DNA of 5,585 nucleotides from AC-32 sp046726435 (GTDB taxonomy: Bacteria; Actinomycetota; Thermoleophilia; Gaiellales; Gaiellaceae), in NCBI GenBank assembly GCA_046726435.1, contig JBKPAM010000162.1, positions 1-5,585 of the forward strand, written 5' to 3'. A program made the position numbers and the translations under genes. Shown piece after piece: positions 1 through 5,282 of this stretch; positions within the stretch are counted from its first letter, which is position 1; each line of letters begins with the position of its first letter. The notes beneath the pieces are model-generated. The model was not told where the DNA came from. It saw only the letters and a list, made by a program, of their open reading frames with translations, and did no database searches.

Positions 1-1
1 G

Positions 2-334
2 ATGACGGTCGCACCGCCGGTCGCGACCTACGTGACGCTAGGCGGAGTGAGCGTCGAGACCATGAGCGCCGAGCTCGACAAGTGGGCGACGAACCTGCTC
101 GAGGAGGCAGCCCGAACCGTCCCCGCAGATGTCACGGCGGACAGGGTGCAGGGCAGCGGACACGCGGGCCCCGAGGTCCTGAATGAGCTCAAGCGCGGAG
201 GTTACGACCTGATCGTTCTCGGCACGCGCGGTCGAGGACGCACGCAAGAGGGCCTACTCGGCAGCGTGAACGGCTACATCCATTTCCACGCTCAGGTCCC
301 GCTTCTGTCCGTGCCCGATAAGGCTGACGAGTGA
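2..334 (+). CDS. Universal stress protein (UspA family), 5'-partial
   Basis: This is the C-terminal part of a UspA-fold protein; 110 codons are present against a usual 140-150, and the missing N-terminal strand (the usual ILVAVDGS-type segment) lies left of the window. The ATG at position 2 is therefore probably internal, not the true start. The diagnostic nucleotide-binding motif G-x2-G-x9-G-S is visible at about residues 74-88 (GTRGRG...GS), preceded by the DLIVLGT beta strand and followed by the final PLLSVP strand. Such proteins bind ATP in the cytoplasm and form dimers; their physiological role is stress survival by mechanisms that differ between paralogues. The 3' end overlaps the tail of a convergent minus-strand reading frame by 81 nt. 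Family assignment is firm; the specific role is unknown. Confidence 0.9.
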   Translation: MTVAPPVATYVTLGGVSVETMSAELDKWATNLLEEAARTVPADVTADRVQGSGHAGPEVLNELKRGGYDLIVLGTRGRGRTQEGLLGSVNGYIHFHAQVPLLSVPDKADE

Positions 335-688
335 GCCGCGCGGGCCCGAGACTGAGGGGACGTCCCGAGTCCGCCCTCGACTAGTGGCTCGTTCGGCCAT
401 GGCCCGGAGCGCCTGCGCGGCGTCCGCCTGGCCGTAGCCGCGGAGCGCGGCGAGGCAGGAGGCAGCGAGCGCTGCCTCGTCGATCGTCTCGGGGTGCTCC
501 TCGAGGTAGTGCAGCAGCCAGCGGGCCGCGACCCGCGGGTGCCGGCGCGGGTCTTTGCGCGCGATCAAGATCGTCAGCTCGAGGACATCGGTGAGGCTAA
601 TGCGTCCGATCTCCTTCCCCGTCGCGTCGGCCGGTGCGTTGCCCGCCGGACCGGGCTCTAGGGGTGCTAAACAGACGGAGGCCGCCAC
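254..688 (-). CDS. Small helical conserved hypothetical protein
   Basis: This open frame of 144 codons has a compact, charged, alanine-rich helical core at residues 30-105 (LTDVLELTILIARKDPRRHP..., then an EEHPETIDEAALAASCLAAL stretch). It resembles small uncharacterised actinobacterial proteins, and I cannot give it a function. No signal peptide or membrane segment is seen. The start is uncertain. The GTG at 688 has a GGAGG seven bases upstream, but both lie inside the terminator hairpin of the GYD gene, and residues 2-27 are low-complexity. The core begins at an ATT (599-601) that has its own AAGGAG nine bases upstream (611-616), so translation may start there, or an ancestral ATG may have mutated. 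The last 30 or so residues run antisense to the stress-protein gene and look unlike the core, so the original stop may also have been lost. It could be a decaying gene. Confidence 0.55.
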   Translation of the reverse strand: MAASVCLAPLEPGPAGNAPADATGKEIGRISLTDVLELTILIARKDPRRHPRVAARWLLHYLEEHPETIDEAALAASCLAALRGYGQADAAQALRAMAERATSRGRTRDVPSVSGPRGSLVSLIGHGQKRDLSVEMDVAVHAAE

Positions 689-703
689 GAGGCGGCCTCC
701 GTC
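674..703 (-). terminator. Hairpin terminator of the GYD-domain gene
   Basis: A perfect 13-bp GC-rich stem (GACGGAGGCCGCC and its complement) encloses a 4-nt loop (687-690). On the minus strand it starts about 21 nt after the stop of the GYD-domain gene and is followed by TGTTTAG, a short T-rich run. This fits an intrinsic terminator, although the U tract is weak, as is common in high-GC actinobacteria. Confidence 0.7.
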
Positions 704-724
704 GTTCCCTCGAGGAGGTCGGCG

Positions 725-1009
725 CTAGACGAGCGCCTTCCAGAACACCTTGACCTCCTCTGCGGGGAACGTCTCGGTCTCGAACACCTCGAGCTTCGCG
801 ATCTTGCCGAGGACGCGGAACGCGGTCTCGAGATCGGGATACTCGAAGATGCCGAGATACTCCCACGGGCCCATGACTGCGAGGAAGCGCTCGACCGTCC
901 CGCCCTCGTCCTCGACGATCTTGTAGATCTTGTCGAAGTACTCGGGGGTCTTCTCGAGGTGCTCCCGCGCGATCGGCGCGACCCTAAAGAGCCCGACATA
1001 GGTGAACAT
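725..1009 (-). CDS. GYD-domain protein
   Basis: This is a complete 94-residue protein of the GYD family (small alpha/beta dimeric-barrel-like proteins of unknown biochemical role). The family pattern is visible. An N-terminal strand (MFTYVGLFRVAP) leads to a helix (about residues 15-33) ending in EGGTVERFLAVMG, then the signature strand with WEYLGIFEYPD in place of the canonical GxYDxvxxxExPD, then a helix (LETAFRVLGKIAK) and the last strand VFETETFPAEEV. The ATG at 1009 is supported by GAGGTGA three to six bases upstream. The gene is monocistronic, with a strong hairpin after its stop, and is divergent from the CorA gene. The signature G/Y-D is changed (PWEYLG), so it is a divergent member. 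It is predicted to be cytoplasmic. Confidence 0.85.
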   Translation of the reverse strand: MFTYVGLFRVAPIAREHLEKTPEYFDKIYKIVEDEGGTVERFLAVMGPWEYLGIFEYPDLETAFRVLGKIAKLEVFETETFPAEEVKVFWKALV

Positions 1010-1080
1010 GCGTCACCTCACTACTTGGGGGCATCGCTTAGAGCCCCAGCAGGGGGAGTGTCTCTCCCACGGCGTTCAGT

Positions 1081-1127
1081 GACATCCGCGCGCTCTCGGG
1101 ATCGGACTGCTCAAAACTACGGATGTC
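1081..1127. repeat. 8-bp inverted repeat in the divergent intergenic region
   Basis: GACATCCG (1081-1088) and CGGATGTC (1120-1127) are exact reverse complements with a 31-nt spacer. They lie between the divergent GYD-domain and CorA genes, with the downstream arm 55 nt before the CorA start. The pair could be an operator or the base of an RNA stem-loop in a CorA leader. An 8-bp match in a 170-nt GC-rich spacer may also be chance. Confidence 0.3.
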
Positions 1128-1168
1128 GGCGGGCTTCCTGCTGGCAGCTAGAGGGGCCTTGGGATCGT

Positions 1169-1174
1169 TAGCGT
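1169..1174 (+). promoter_or_regulatory. Candidate -10 element of a leaderless CorA transcript
   Basis: TAGCGT fits the actinobacterial -10 pattern TAnnnT and ends seven bases before the ATG at 1182, which would put the transcription start at or next to the start codon. There is no Shine-Dalgarno sequence before this ATG, as expected for a leaderless mRNA. No convincing -35 box is seen, so this is inference from spacing. Confidence 0.35.
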
Positions 1175-1181
1175 TTCTCTC

Positions 1182-2165
1182 ATGATCGTCGACCGGGCCG
1201 TCTACCGCGACGGCCGCCGCACGGCGGAGCCGGACGACTTCGCCGAGCTGCATGCCGCTTGCCAGACGGAAGGGGCCATCGCGTGGCTGGGGCTGTACGA
1301 GCCGAGTGAGGGCGAGTTCACGGCGGTGGCGCAGGAGTTCGGTCTGCACGAGTTGGCGGTTGAGGATGCCGTCAAGGCGCATCAAAGACCGAAGCTGGAG
1401 CGCTACGACGACGGTCTGTTCCTCGTGCTGCGACCGGCGCGGTATGTGGACGAGACGGAGACGGTGTTGTTCGGCGAGGTCGCGATCTTCGTCGGCTCGC
1501 AGTTCGTGATCACGGTGCGTCATGGCGAGGCACCCGAGCTGGGGCCGGTGCGGCGGCGGCTGGAGGCGCGCCCGGACCTGCTGCGACGCGGCACGCTGGC
1601 GATCGTGTACGCGATCGTCGACCACGTCGTCGACGGGTACCAGCCGGTCGTGGCTGGCCTGCAGAACGACGTCGACGAGATCGAGGACGAGGTGTTCGGT
1701 GCGAGCCCGACCGTCTCGCGTCGCATCTACGAGCTCACTCGGGAAGTGATCGAGTTCCAGCGTGCGACCGGTCCGCTCGACGGGATTCTGGCGCGGTTGA
1801 TGGAGGAGCCCAGGATCGGCGACGAGGAGGCGCACTACCTGCGCGACGTCCACGACCACGCCATTCGCGTTGAAGAGCAGGCGCACGCTTTCCGTGTCCT
1901 CCTCCAGAACATCCTGAGCGTCAACCTGACGCTGGAGACGAAGGCGCTTAGCGAGGCGTCGCATGCGCAGAACGAGCAGGTGAAGCGGATCTCGGCCTGG
2001 GCGGCGATCCTCTTCGCACCCACGCTGATCGGGACGAACTACGGGATGAACTTCGCACACATGCCCGAGCTCGACTGGAGATTCGGCTACCCGTTCGCGC
2101 TAGCGCTGATGCTGCTCGTCGCGGGCGGCCTCTACGTCATCTTCAAGCGCCGCCGCTGGATCTGA
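1182..2165 (+). CDS. corA: CorA-family Mg2+/divalent cation channel
   Basis: This complete 327-residue protein imports Mg2+ (and often Co2+ or Ni2+) through a homopentameric inner-membrane channel. The cytoplasmic alpha/beta domain spans about residues 1-150 and includes the conserved EDAVKAHQRPKLERYDD segment (61-77). A long helical stalk (about 150-268) leads to transmembrane helix 1 (about 270-286), which ends in the family-defining Y-GMN-F motif (GMN at 288-290). The MPEL external loop follows (294-297), then transmembrane helix 2 (about 303-321) and the basic C-terminal tail KRRRWI. Length and both membrane helices are normal and all signature residues are present, so it should be functional. 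The ATG at 1182 is chosen because MIVDRAV fits the family N-terminus; it has no ribosome-binding site, and leaderless expression is plausible. A 340-codon antisense open frame beneath it is an artefact of codon bias. Confidence 0.96.
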   Translation: MIVDRAVYRDGRRTAEPDDFAELHAACQTEGAIAWLGLYEPSEGEFTAVAQEFGLHELAVEDAVKAHQRPKLERYDDGLFLVLRPARYVDETETVLFGEVAIFVGSQFVITVRHGEAPELGPVRRRLEARPDLLRRGTLAIVYAIVDHVVDGYQPVVAGLQNDVDEIEDEVFGASPTVSRRIYELTREVIEFQRATGPLDGILARLMEEPRIGDEEAHYLRDVHDHAIRVEEQAHAFRVLLQNILSVNLTLETKALSEASHAQNEQVKRISAWAAILFAPTLIGTNYGMNFAHMPELDWRFGYPFALALMLLVAGGLYVIFKRRRWI

Positions 2166-2179
2166 CCGCCTCTTCTTAG

Positions 2180-2317
2180 GCGCGGCATAGACCCGGGTTC
2201 GCTGCCTTCGGGGCTGCGAAGTACTACGAATTGATCCTCGAGCGGGAGGGAGTTGAGGACGTCGAGCTCCCGGACCGGGTAAGAGCTGAGGACGAGGAAA
2301 CCGTCCGACAAGCCTAG
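2180..2317 (+). pseudogene. Orphan C-terminal gene fragment, unidentified
   Basis: Just after CorA, a frame bounded by TAG (2177-2179) and TAG (2315-2317) encodes a protein-like stretch: FAAFGAAKYYELILEREG, then a VEDVELPDRVRAEDEE tail. It looks like the acidic, helical C-terminus of a real soluble protein. It has no ATG, GTG or TTG start and no ribosome-binding site, so I read it as the tail of a gene whose body has been deleted. I do not recognise the parent family. Confidence 0.4.
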
Positions 2318-2408
2318 GGAAGCGCAACCCGCAAAACCACGTCAGCAGTCTCCCCGAAAAGCAATGCGAAGCCTTGGGACGGCGTTGAGAACCGCCGCCG
2401 CCAACTAC

Positions 2409-2552
2409 TCAGCGACGTCCTTCCAGCCGCTCGACCTCCCGGTCGATCTCCGCCTCGCTGGTCGGCCGATCGAAGTACACCTGCAGGGCCTTGATCGAGA
2501 TGAACAGACCCCAACCGAGAGCGATGTAAAGGATCCACGCCTGTGGTTCCGC
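2409..2552 (-). pseudogene. 2TM-domain membrane protein, C-terminal remnant
   Basis: In a frame without a usable start codon, the minus strand encodes AEPQAWILYIALGWGLFISI, then KALQVYFDRPTSEAEIDREV and ERLEGRR, ending in TGA (2409-2411). A tryptophan-rich hydrophobic helix with a GWG core followed by a charged E-I-x-R-E-x-E-R-L tail is the pattern of the second helix and tail of the small '2TM' domain proteins common in actinobacteria. The first helix and N-terminus are absent: upstream codons are polar and cysteine/proline-rich (DERCASSCAPP). This is therefore a truncated remnant. A short single-helix protein with an unconventional start cannot be excluded. Confidence 0.55.
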
Positions 2553-2731
2553 CGGCGGTGCGCAAGAAGAGGCGCAGCGCTCATCCCGGGGCGCAAAGAG
2601 GGTCGGTCTTTCTATCTGGCCCGGCGAGACTGGCGAGCACTGGACGGCCGCTGCTTCCGCCCTGCTGGACGCCTCGCTCAGGCCGTGCGCTTCCGTAGAC
2701 GAGGATGCGCCCCGGGTGGAGAAGTGCGGCT

Positions 2732-2925
2732 TTGGTCAGCAGCTACGGCTACCGCGTCCGCTTCGAGGACGGCCCTGACGTGACGACGAACTACGTTGGG
2801 GAGGTCCTATAGGTCGGCGACGGAATCACCCTCGAAGGCCGGCAGTGGGTCATGACCGATGCCAAGGTGCCAACCGAGCCCAACGTGGACTCAAGATCCA
2901 CGTCCGCCGAGCAGAGGAGGAATAG
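2732..2925 (+). pseudogene. Small conserved protein broken by a TAG and a 1-nt deletion
   Basis: The reconstructed protein is about 64 residues and all beta-like: VSSYGYRVRFEDGPDVTTNY, VGEVL, a stop, then VGDGITLEGRQWVMTDAKV, PTEPNVD, and after a frame change LKIHVRRAEEE and TAG (2923-2925). The TTG at 2732 has GGAGAAG seven bases upstream, a good ribosome-binding site; an in-frame ATG at 2705 is the alternative. The stop at 2810-2812 (TAG) sits where a CAG would continue the protein. At 2888-2892 GACTC reads as GAC-CTC with one C missing. It resembles small actinobacterial proteins of the pattern 'YRVxFEDGxxxxxxYxGExLxVGDxIxLEGRxWxVTD', of unknown function. Both lesions would have to be reversed to restore it. 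Confidence 0.6.
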
Positions 2926-2970
2926 GCGCTCGCGCCCTATCGCGGCCTACGGTGCCGGCCCGCGCCAGCC

Positions 2971-3189
2971 GCGGCCGAACTCGCTGCGCTTGCAGACGAC
3001 CTCGATGAGGCAATCGCGGCGGCCGAACCACAGCGGGCCGAGGCGCCCCTCCGTCTGCCGATCAACTAGCTCCGCGTCAACGCCAGGTCGGAAATCCTCC
3101 CGACTTACCGCGTCGCCACGCCCGCGGTTGGCGGGCTGCCGAGTTCAGTGGGCAGACCGAACGTTGCGCAAACCATGTCGTCTCGGTGA
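2971..3189 (+). pseudogene. Large serine recombinase, C-terminal remnant
   Basis: One frame, interrupted only by a TAG at 3067-3069, encodes a coiled-coil-like alanine-rich helix (AAELAALADDLDEAIAAAE), then PQRAEAPLRLPIN, the stop, and LRVNARSEILPTYRVATPAV. In the C-terminal region of actinobacterial large serine recombinases (resolvase/invertase type, 450-550 residues) a helix is followed by an 'EQRKALLRLL..ELRVNSRxEILPTYRV' segment, and this remnant matches that order. The TAG occupies the position of a charged or polar codon and is explained by CAG to TAG. The catalytic domain with its nucleophilic serine and the zinc ribbon are missing, so no activity is possible. It marks a former prophage or integrative element. 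The identification is from remembered family patterns, not a search. The frame is open back to 2926, but the first 15 codons are not recognisable. Confidence 0.55.
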
Positions 3190-3312
3190 CACCGCTGACG
3201 ATCGAATGGGCAAGCCACACGGAGGAGCAATCCCGGTGCGCCCGAGGAGCCGGCCTCGTCGAATCTATCCCCAAGGAGATGAGGGTGGTCGAGCGTTTGG
3301 AGCGCAGGGCTT

Positions 3313-3465
3313 TCAGCGTTCATTCGCGGATCTGCGGATAGAGCTGATCGCATCAGCGCGATCCAGGTTGTCCCCGACAATTTCGCGCTGGCGATGCAAC
3401 TCGGAGCGGTCCAGCTCGTGCAGCGGCGTGACGCGCCCTAGAAGCCGGTTCAGGCCGGTGTCCAT
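3313..3465 (-). CDS. Possible 50-residue charged hypothetical protein
   Basis: From ATG at 3465 this frame gives a 50-residue hydrophilic, helix-rich peptide (core LHELDRSELHRQREIVGDNL, end SSIRRSANER) with no transmembrane segment. Only a weak purine run (GAAGAAG) lies upstream. About three quarters of its codons end in G or C, lower than its neighbours but compatible with coding. The frame stays open upstream through another basic stretch (RRRIQSRLRGEEKNE) into the antisense of the oxidoreductase gene, so this could also be the tail of a lost gene. I do not recognise it. The position, divergent and about 80 nt from the oxidoreductase start, suits a small regulator, but nothing in the sequence shows that. 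Confidence 0.3.
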   Translation of the reverse strand: MDTGLNRLLGRVTPLHELDRSELHRQREIVGDNLDRADAISSIRRSANER

Positions 3466-3535
3466 CGCGATCTTCTTCGGCCGACTTTCGTTCTTCTCTT
3501 CACCTCGAAGCCGGCTCTGGATGCGCCGGCGCGCG

Positions 3536-3541
3536 TAGCCT
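3536..3541 (+). promoter_or_regulatory. Candidate -10 element of a leaderless oxidoreductase transcript
   Basis: TAGCCT (TAnnnT pattern) ends eight bases before the ATG at 3550, and no Shine-Dalgarno sequence precedes that ATG. The arrangement mirrors the one before the CorA gene. No clear -35 box is visible. Confidence 0.3.
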
Positions 3542-3549
3542 GCCGTTTG

Positions 3550-4428
3550 ATGCCGGTGCTGCCACTTCGGATTGGGATCCAGCTTCCGGAGGTCGAGCGC
3601 GACGTCCGCTGGCCGGAGGTGCGAGCGATCGCGCTGGCCGCCGAACAGTGCGGCTTCGACTCGGTGTGGCTCGGTGATCATCTCCTCTACCGAGGCGGCG
3701 GCCTGCCGGAGCGGGCGCCCTGGGACGGGTGGACACAGCTCGCGGCGCTGGCGGCGGTGACGTCGAAGGTGCGGCTGGGACCGCTCGTCGCAGCGACCGC
3801 GTTCCATGCTCCAGGGATGCTGGCGCGAGCGGCGGCATCCGTGGACGAGGTCTCGGGCGGCCGGCTCGTCTTCGGCATCGGCGCCGGCTGGAACGAGACG
3901 GAGTTCCAAGCGTTCGGGTTTCCGTTCGACCGTCGGGTGTCGCGCTTCGCGGAGTCGTTCGAGCTCGTGCGACGCCTGCTCGCCGGCGACCGGGTTAGCT
4001 TCTCGGGTGAGTTCGTCTCGCTCGAGGACGCCGTGCTGCTCCCGCGCCCGACGCGGCGCGTTCCGCTGATGGTCGGTGGGAATGGGGAGCGGCTCCTCTC
4101 GATCGCGCTTCCGCACGTCGAGGCGTGGAACACGTGGTACTCGCCGTACGGGAACACGGCCGACGGCTTTGCCGAGGCGAACGAGAAGGTGACTGCGGTC
4201 TGCGAGCGGGTCGGCCGCGACCCGCGCGAGGTCGAGCGGAGCGCCTGCGTCTTCGTGGCCATCGACGGCGGTGTCGGGGAGCGCCCGCACGACGTTCCAC
4301 CTGTCGAACCGGAGGCGCTTCCCGCGCACCTCCGCAGCCTTGCGGCCGCCGGCGCGGACGAGGCGATTCTGGTCGTCGATCCGATCGCAGAAGGGTCGGT
4401 GCCCGCGCTCGCCGCGGCGCTCGCGTAA
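3550..4428 (+). CDS. LLM-class F420-dependent oxidoreductase
   Basis: This complete protein of 292 residues (from ATG 3550; a TTG at 3547 would add one) belongs to the bacterial luciferase-like monooxygenase family of TIM-barrel flavin/F420 enzymes. Visible landmarks are the first barrel strand (LRIGIQLPE), AAEQCGFDSVWLGDHL (about 31-46), the typical TSKVRLGPLV strand (72-81), HAPGMLARAAASVDEVSGGR (87-106), then the GIGAGWNETEFQAFGFPF signature (110-127), RVSRFAESFELVRRLL (130-145), a PRPTRRVPLMVGGNGERLL cofactor-phosphate region (167-184), and a C-terminal helix with VGRDPREVERS. The GAGWN and MVGGNGE patterns favour F420H2 over FMN, as in actinobacteria, but the substrate cannot be told. 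It is cytoplasmic with no signal peptide. No gene lies close enough to suggest an operon. Length and motifs look intact. Confidence 0.93.
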   Translation: MPVLPLRIGIQLPEVERDVRWPEVRAIALAAEQCGFDSVWLGDHLLYRGGGLPERAPWDGWTQLAALAAVTSKVRLGPLVAATAFHAPGMLARAAASVDEVSGGRLVFGIGAGWNETEFQAFGFPFDRRVSRFAESFELVRRLLAGDRVSFSGEFVSLEDAVLLPRPTRRVPLMVGGNGERLLSIALPHVEAWNTWYSPYGNTADGFAEANEKVTAVCERVGRDPREVERSACVFVAIDGGVGERPHDVPPVEPEALPAHLRSLAAAGADEAILVVDPIAEGSVPALAAALA

Positions 4429-4443
4429 GGGGCGCGTCGGGCC

Positions 4444-4465
4444 TGTAGGTCCAAAACTTGGCGCC
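4444..4465. repeat. Candidate left terminal sequence of a truncated insertion sequence
   Basis: TGTAGGTCCAAAACTTGGCG (starting at 4444), followed by CC, is an A-rich interruption in GC-rich DNA 16 nt after the oxidoreductase stop and about 145 nt before the transposase frame opens. It begins with TG, as IS3/IS481 ends do. The matching right end would have been lost with the transposase 3' half, so no inverted partner can be shown here. Confidence 0.25.
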
Positions 4466-4606
4466 TCGCTTTTGCTGCGCTGGCCCTGCTGACCGGGGTG
4501 CCCGGCTGATCGAGACGGAGGAGCAAGTCGGTCTCTCTCGAGGCGCGTAGGGTCGGTAGATGCGTCCTTGGCGTCTGCTGCTTAAGGGCTGTTCTTCGCA
4601 TACTGG

Positions 4607-4942
4607 GTGGTCCGGCGCCTGTCCGAGCTTCTTGTTCTCTTTGGTCGTTCCGAAGGGGCGAAGGCGCTTGAGATCTTGATGCTTCGCCAAGAGCTGCAGG
4701 TGCTGCGGCGCCAAATAAGTCGGCCGCGGCTGCGATCGGCCGATCGTGTGCTGCTGGCGGCGCTCAGCCAGGTGCTGCCGCGACCGCGTCGGCGCTCGTT
4801 TCTTGTTCAGCCGGCGACGCTGCTGCGCTGGCATCGGGAACTCGTTCGCCGTCGCTGGACCTACCCGGGGCGGCGGCCGGGCCGGCCGCCGCTGGTCACG
4901 CAGACTCGGCAGCTGGTCCTGCGTCTCGCGGCTGAAAGCCCG
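4607..4942 (+). pseudogene. IS3/IS481-like transposase, N-terminal half only
   Basis: This frame encodes the N-terminal part of an integrase-core transposase. It contains the KALEILMLRQELQVLRRQ helix, then RPRLRSADRVLLAALSQVLP, SFLVQPATLLRWHRELVRRR, WTYPGRRPGRPPLVTQTRQL and VLRLAAESP. This is the usual DNA-binding and linker region before the RNase-H-like (DDE) core. The typical next segment (..NPRWGYRRI..) and the entire catalytic core are missing, so it cannot transpose. Homologue-like residues LFFAYWV lie in frame before the GTG at 4607, back to a TAA at 4583-4585, so the ancestral start may be CTG 4589 or lost. At about 4931-4948 the frame passes without interruption into a dihydroorotate dehydrogenase-like gene; the whole fused frame ends at 5287. 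Confidence 0.8.
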
Positions 4943-5282
4943 GCCCGGCTGCCGCGCACGTGGATCGCGCTCCTGTACGGACGGGTGCGGGCCTCGCTCG
5001 CCGCGACGACGGGCGTAGAGACCTCAGCCGACGTCGCCGAGTACCTCCTTGCCGGCGCCGATGTCGTGATGACCGCCTCGGCGCTGCTACGACACGCCCC
5101 CAACATGCAACGCTGCTGCTCGACGGCCTGTCGGACTGGATGGCACGCAAGGATTCGCAGCGGTCGACGAGCTACGCGGGATGCTCACCGTGCCGTCCGG
5201 AGTAGACGAGACGGTTTACGAGCGAGAGGGTTACGTCGGCGCGCTCCAGGAGGCCAACAGGGGCATCTACGGGGCCTGGTGA
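4943..5282 (+). pseudogene. Dihydroorotate dehydrogenase-like protein, truncated and frameshifted
   Basis: This is the last third (about 110 of some 330 residues) of a PyrD/PreA-like flavoprotein. The pieces read LPRTWIALLYGRVRASLAAT, TGVETSADVAEYLLAGADVV and MTASALLRHAP in the transposase frame, then HATLLLDGLSDWMARK in the next frame from 5104, then GFAAVDELRGMLTVPSGVDE, TVYEREGYVGALQEANRGIY and GAW in the third frame from 5151, ending in TGA (5280-5282). The AGADVVMTASALLR segment is the phosphate-binding end of the FMN site in the TIM barrel. Each frame change needs one missing base: a G after the C run at 5097-5101 (giving APEHA), and a G in the GG at 5151-5152 (giving ARKGF). The N-terminal two thirds were removed together with the transposase 3' half, so the gene is non-functional whether or not the one-base gaps are real. 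Confidence 0.85.

Noticed and set aside
350..371. Imperfect palindrome (GACT..GGGACGTCCC..AGTC) after the stress-protein stop
   Set aside because: The core is a loopless 10-bp palindrome with no T tract, so a terminator is not supported, and it also lies inside the convergent reading frame.
1089..1181. Possible Mg2+-sensing riboswitch before CorA
   Set aside because: The spacer is short, no M-box-like set of stems is visible, and the ATG looks leaderless.
1038..2060. A 340-codon minus-strand open frame under CorA
   Set aside because: It is exactly antisense to a gene with all CorA signatures; its R/D/H/L-rich composition is typical of a high-GC shadow frame.
2167..2182. Short hairpin CGCCT-cttctt-AGGCG right after the CorA stop
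   Set aside because: The stem is only 5 bp with no following T run; too weak to call a terminator.
2364..2783. A 139-codon plus-strand frame
   Set aside because: It is antisense to the 2TM remnant and out of frame with the small gene at 2732; it has low-complexity R/A/S content and no recognisable motif.
2852..3538. A 228-codon plus-strand frame
   Set aside because: Its first residues belong to the small broken gene; after the one-base deletion near 2890 it reads a serine/arginine-rich wrong frame through the recombinase remnant.
3313..4329. A 338-codon minus-strand frame covering the LLM oxidoreductase
   Set aside because: Nearly all of it is antisense to a well-supported LLM gene; only the last 50 codons lie outside that gene and are listed separately with low confidence.
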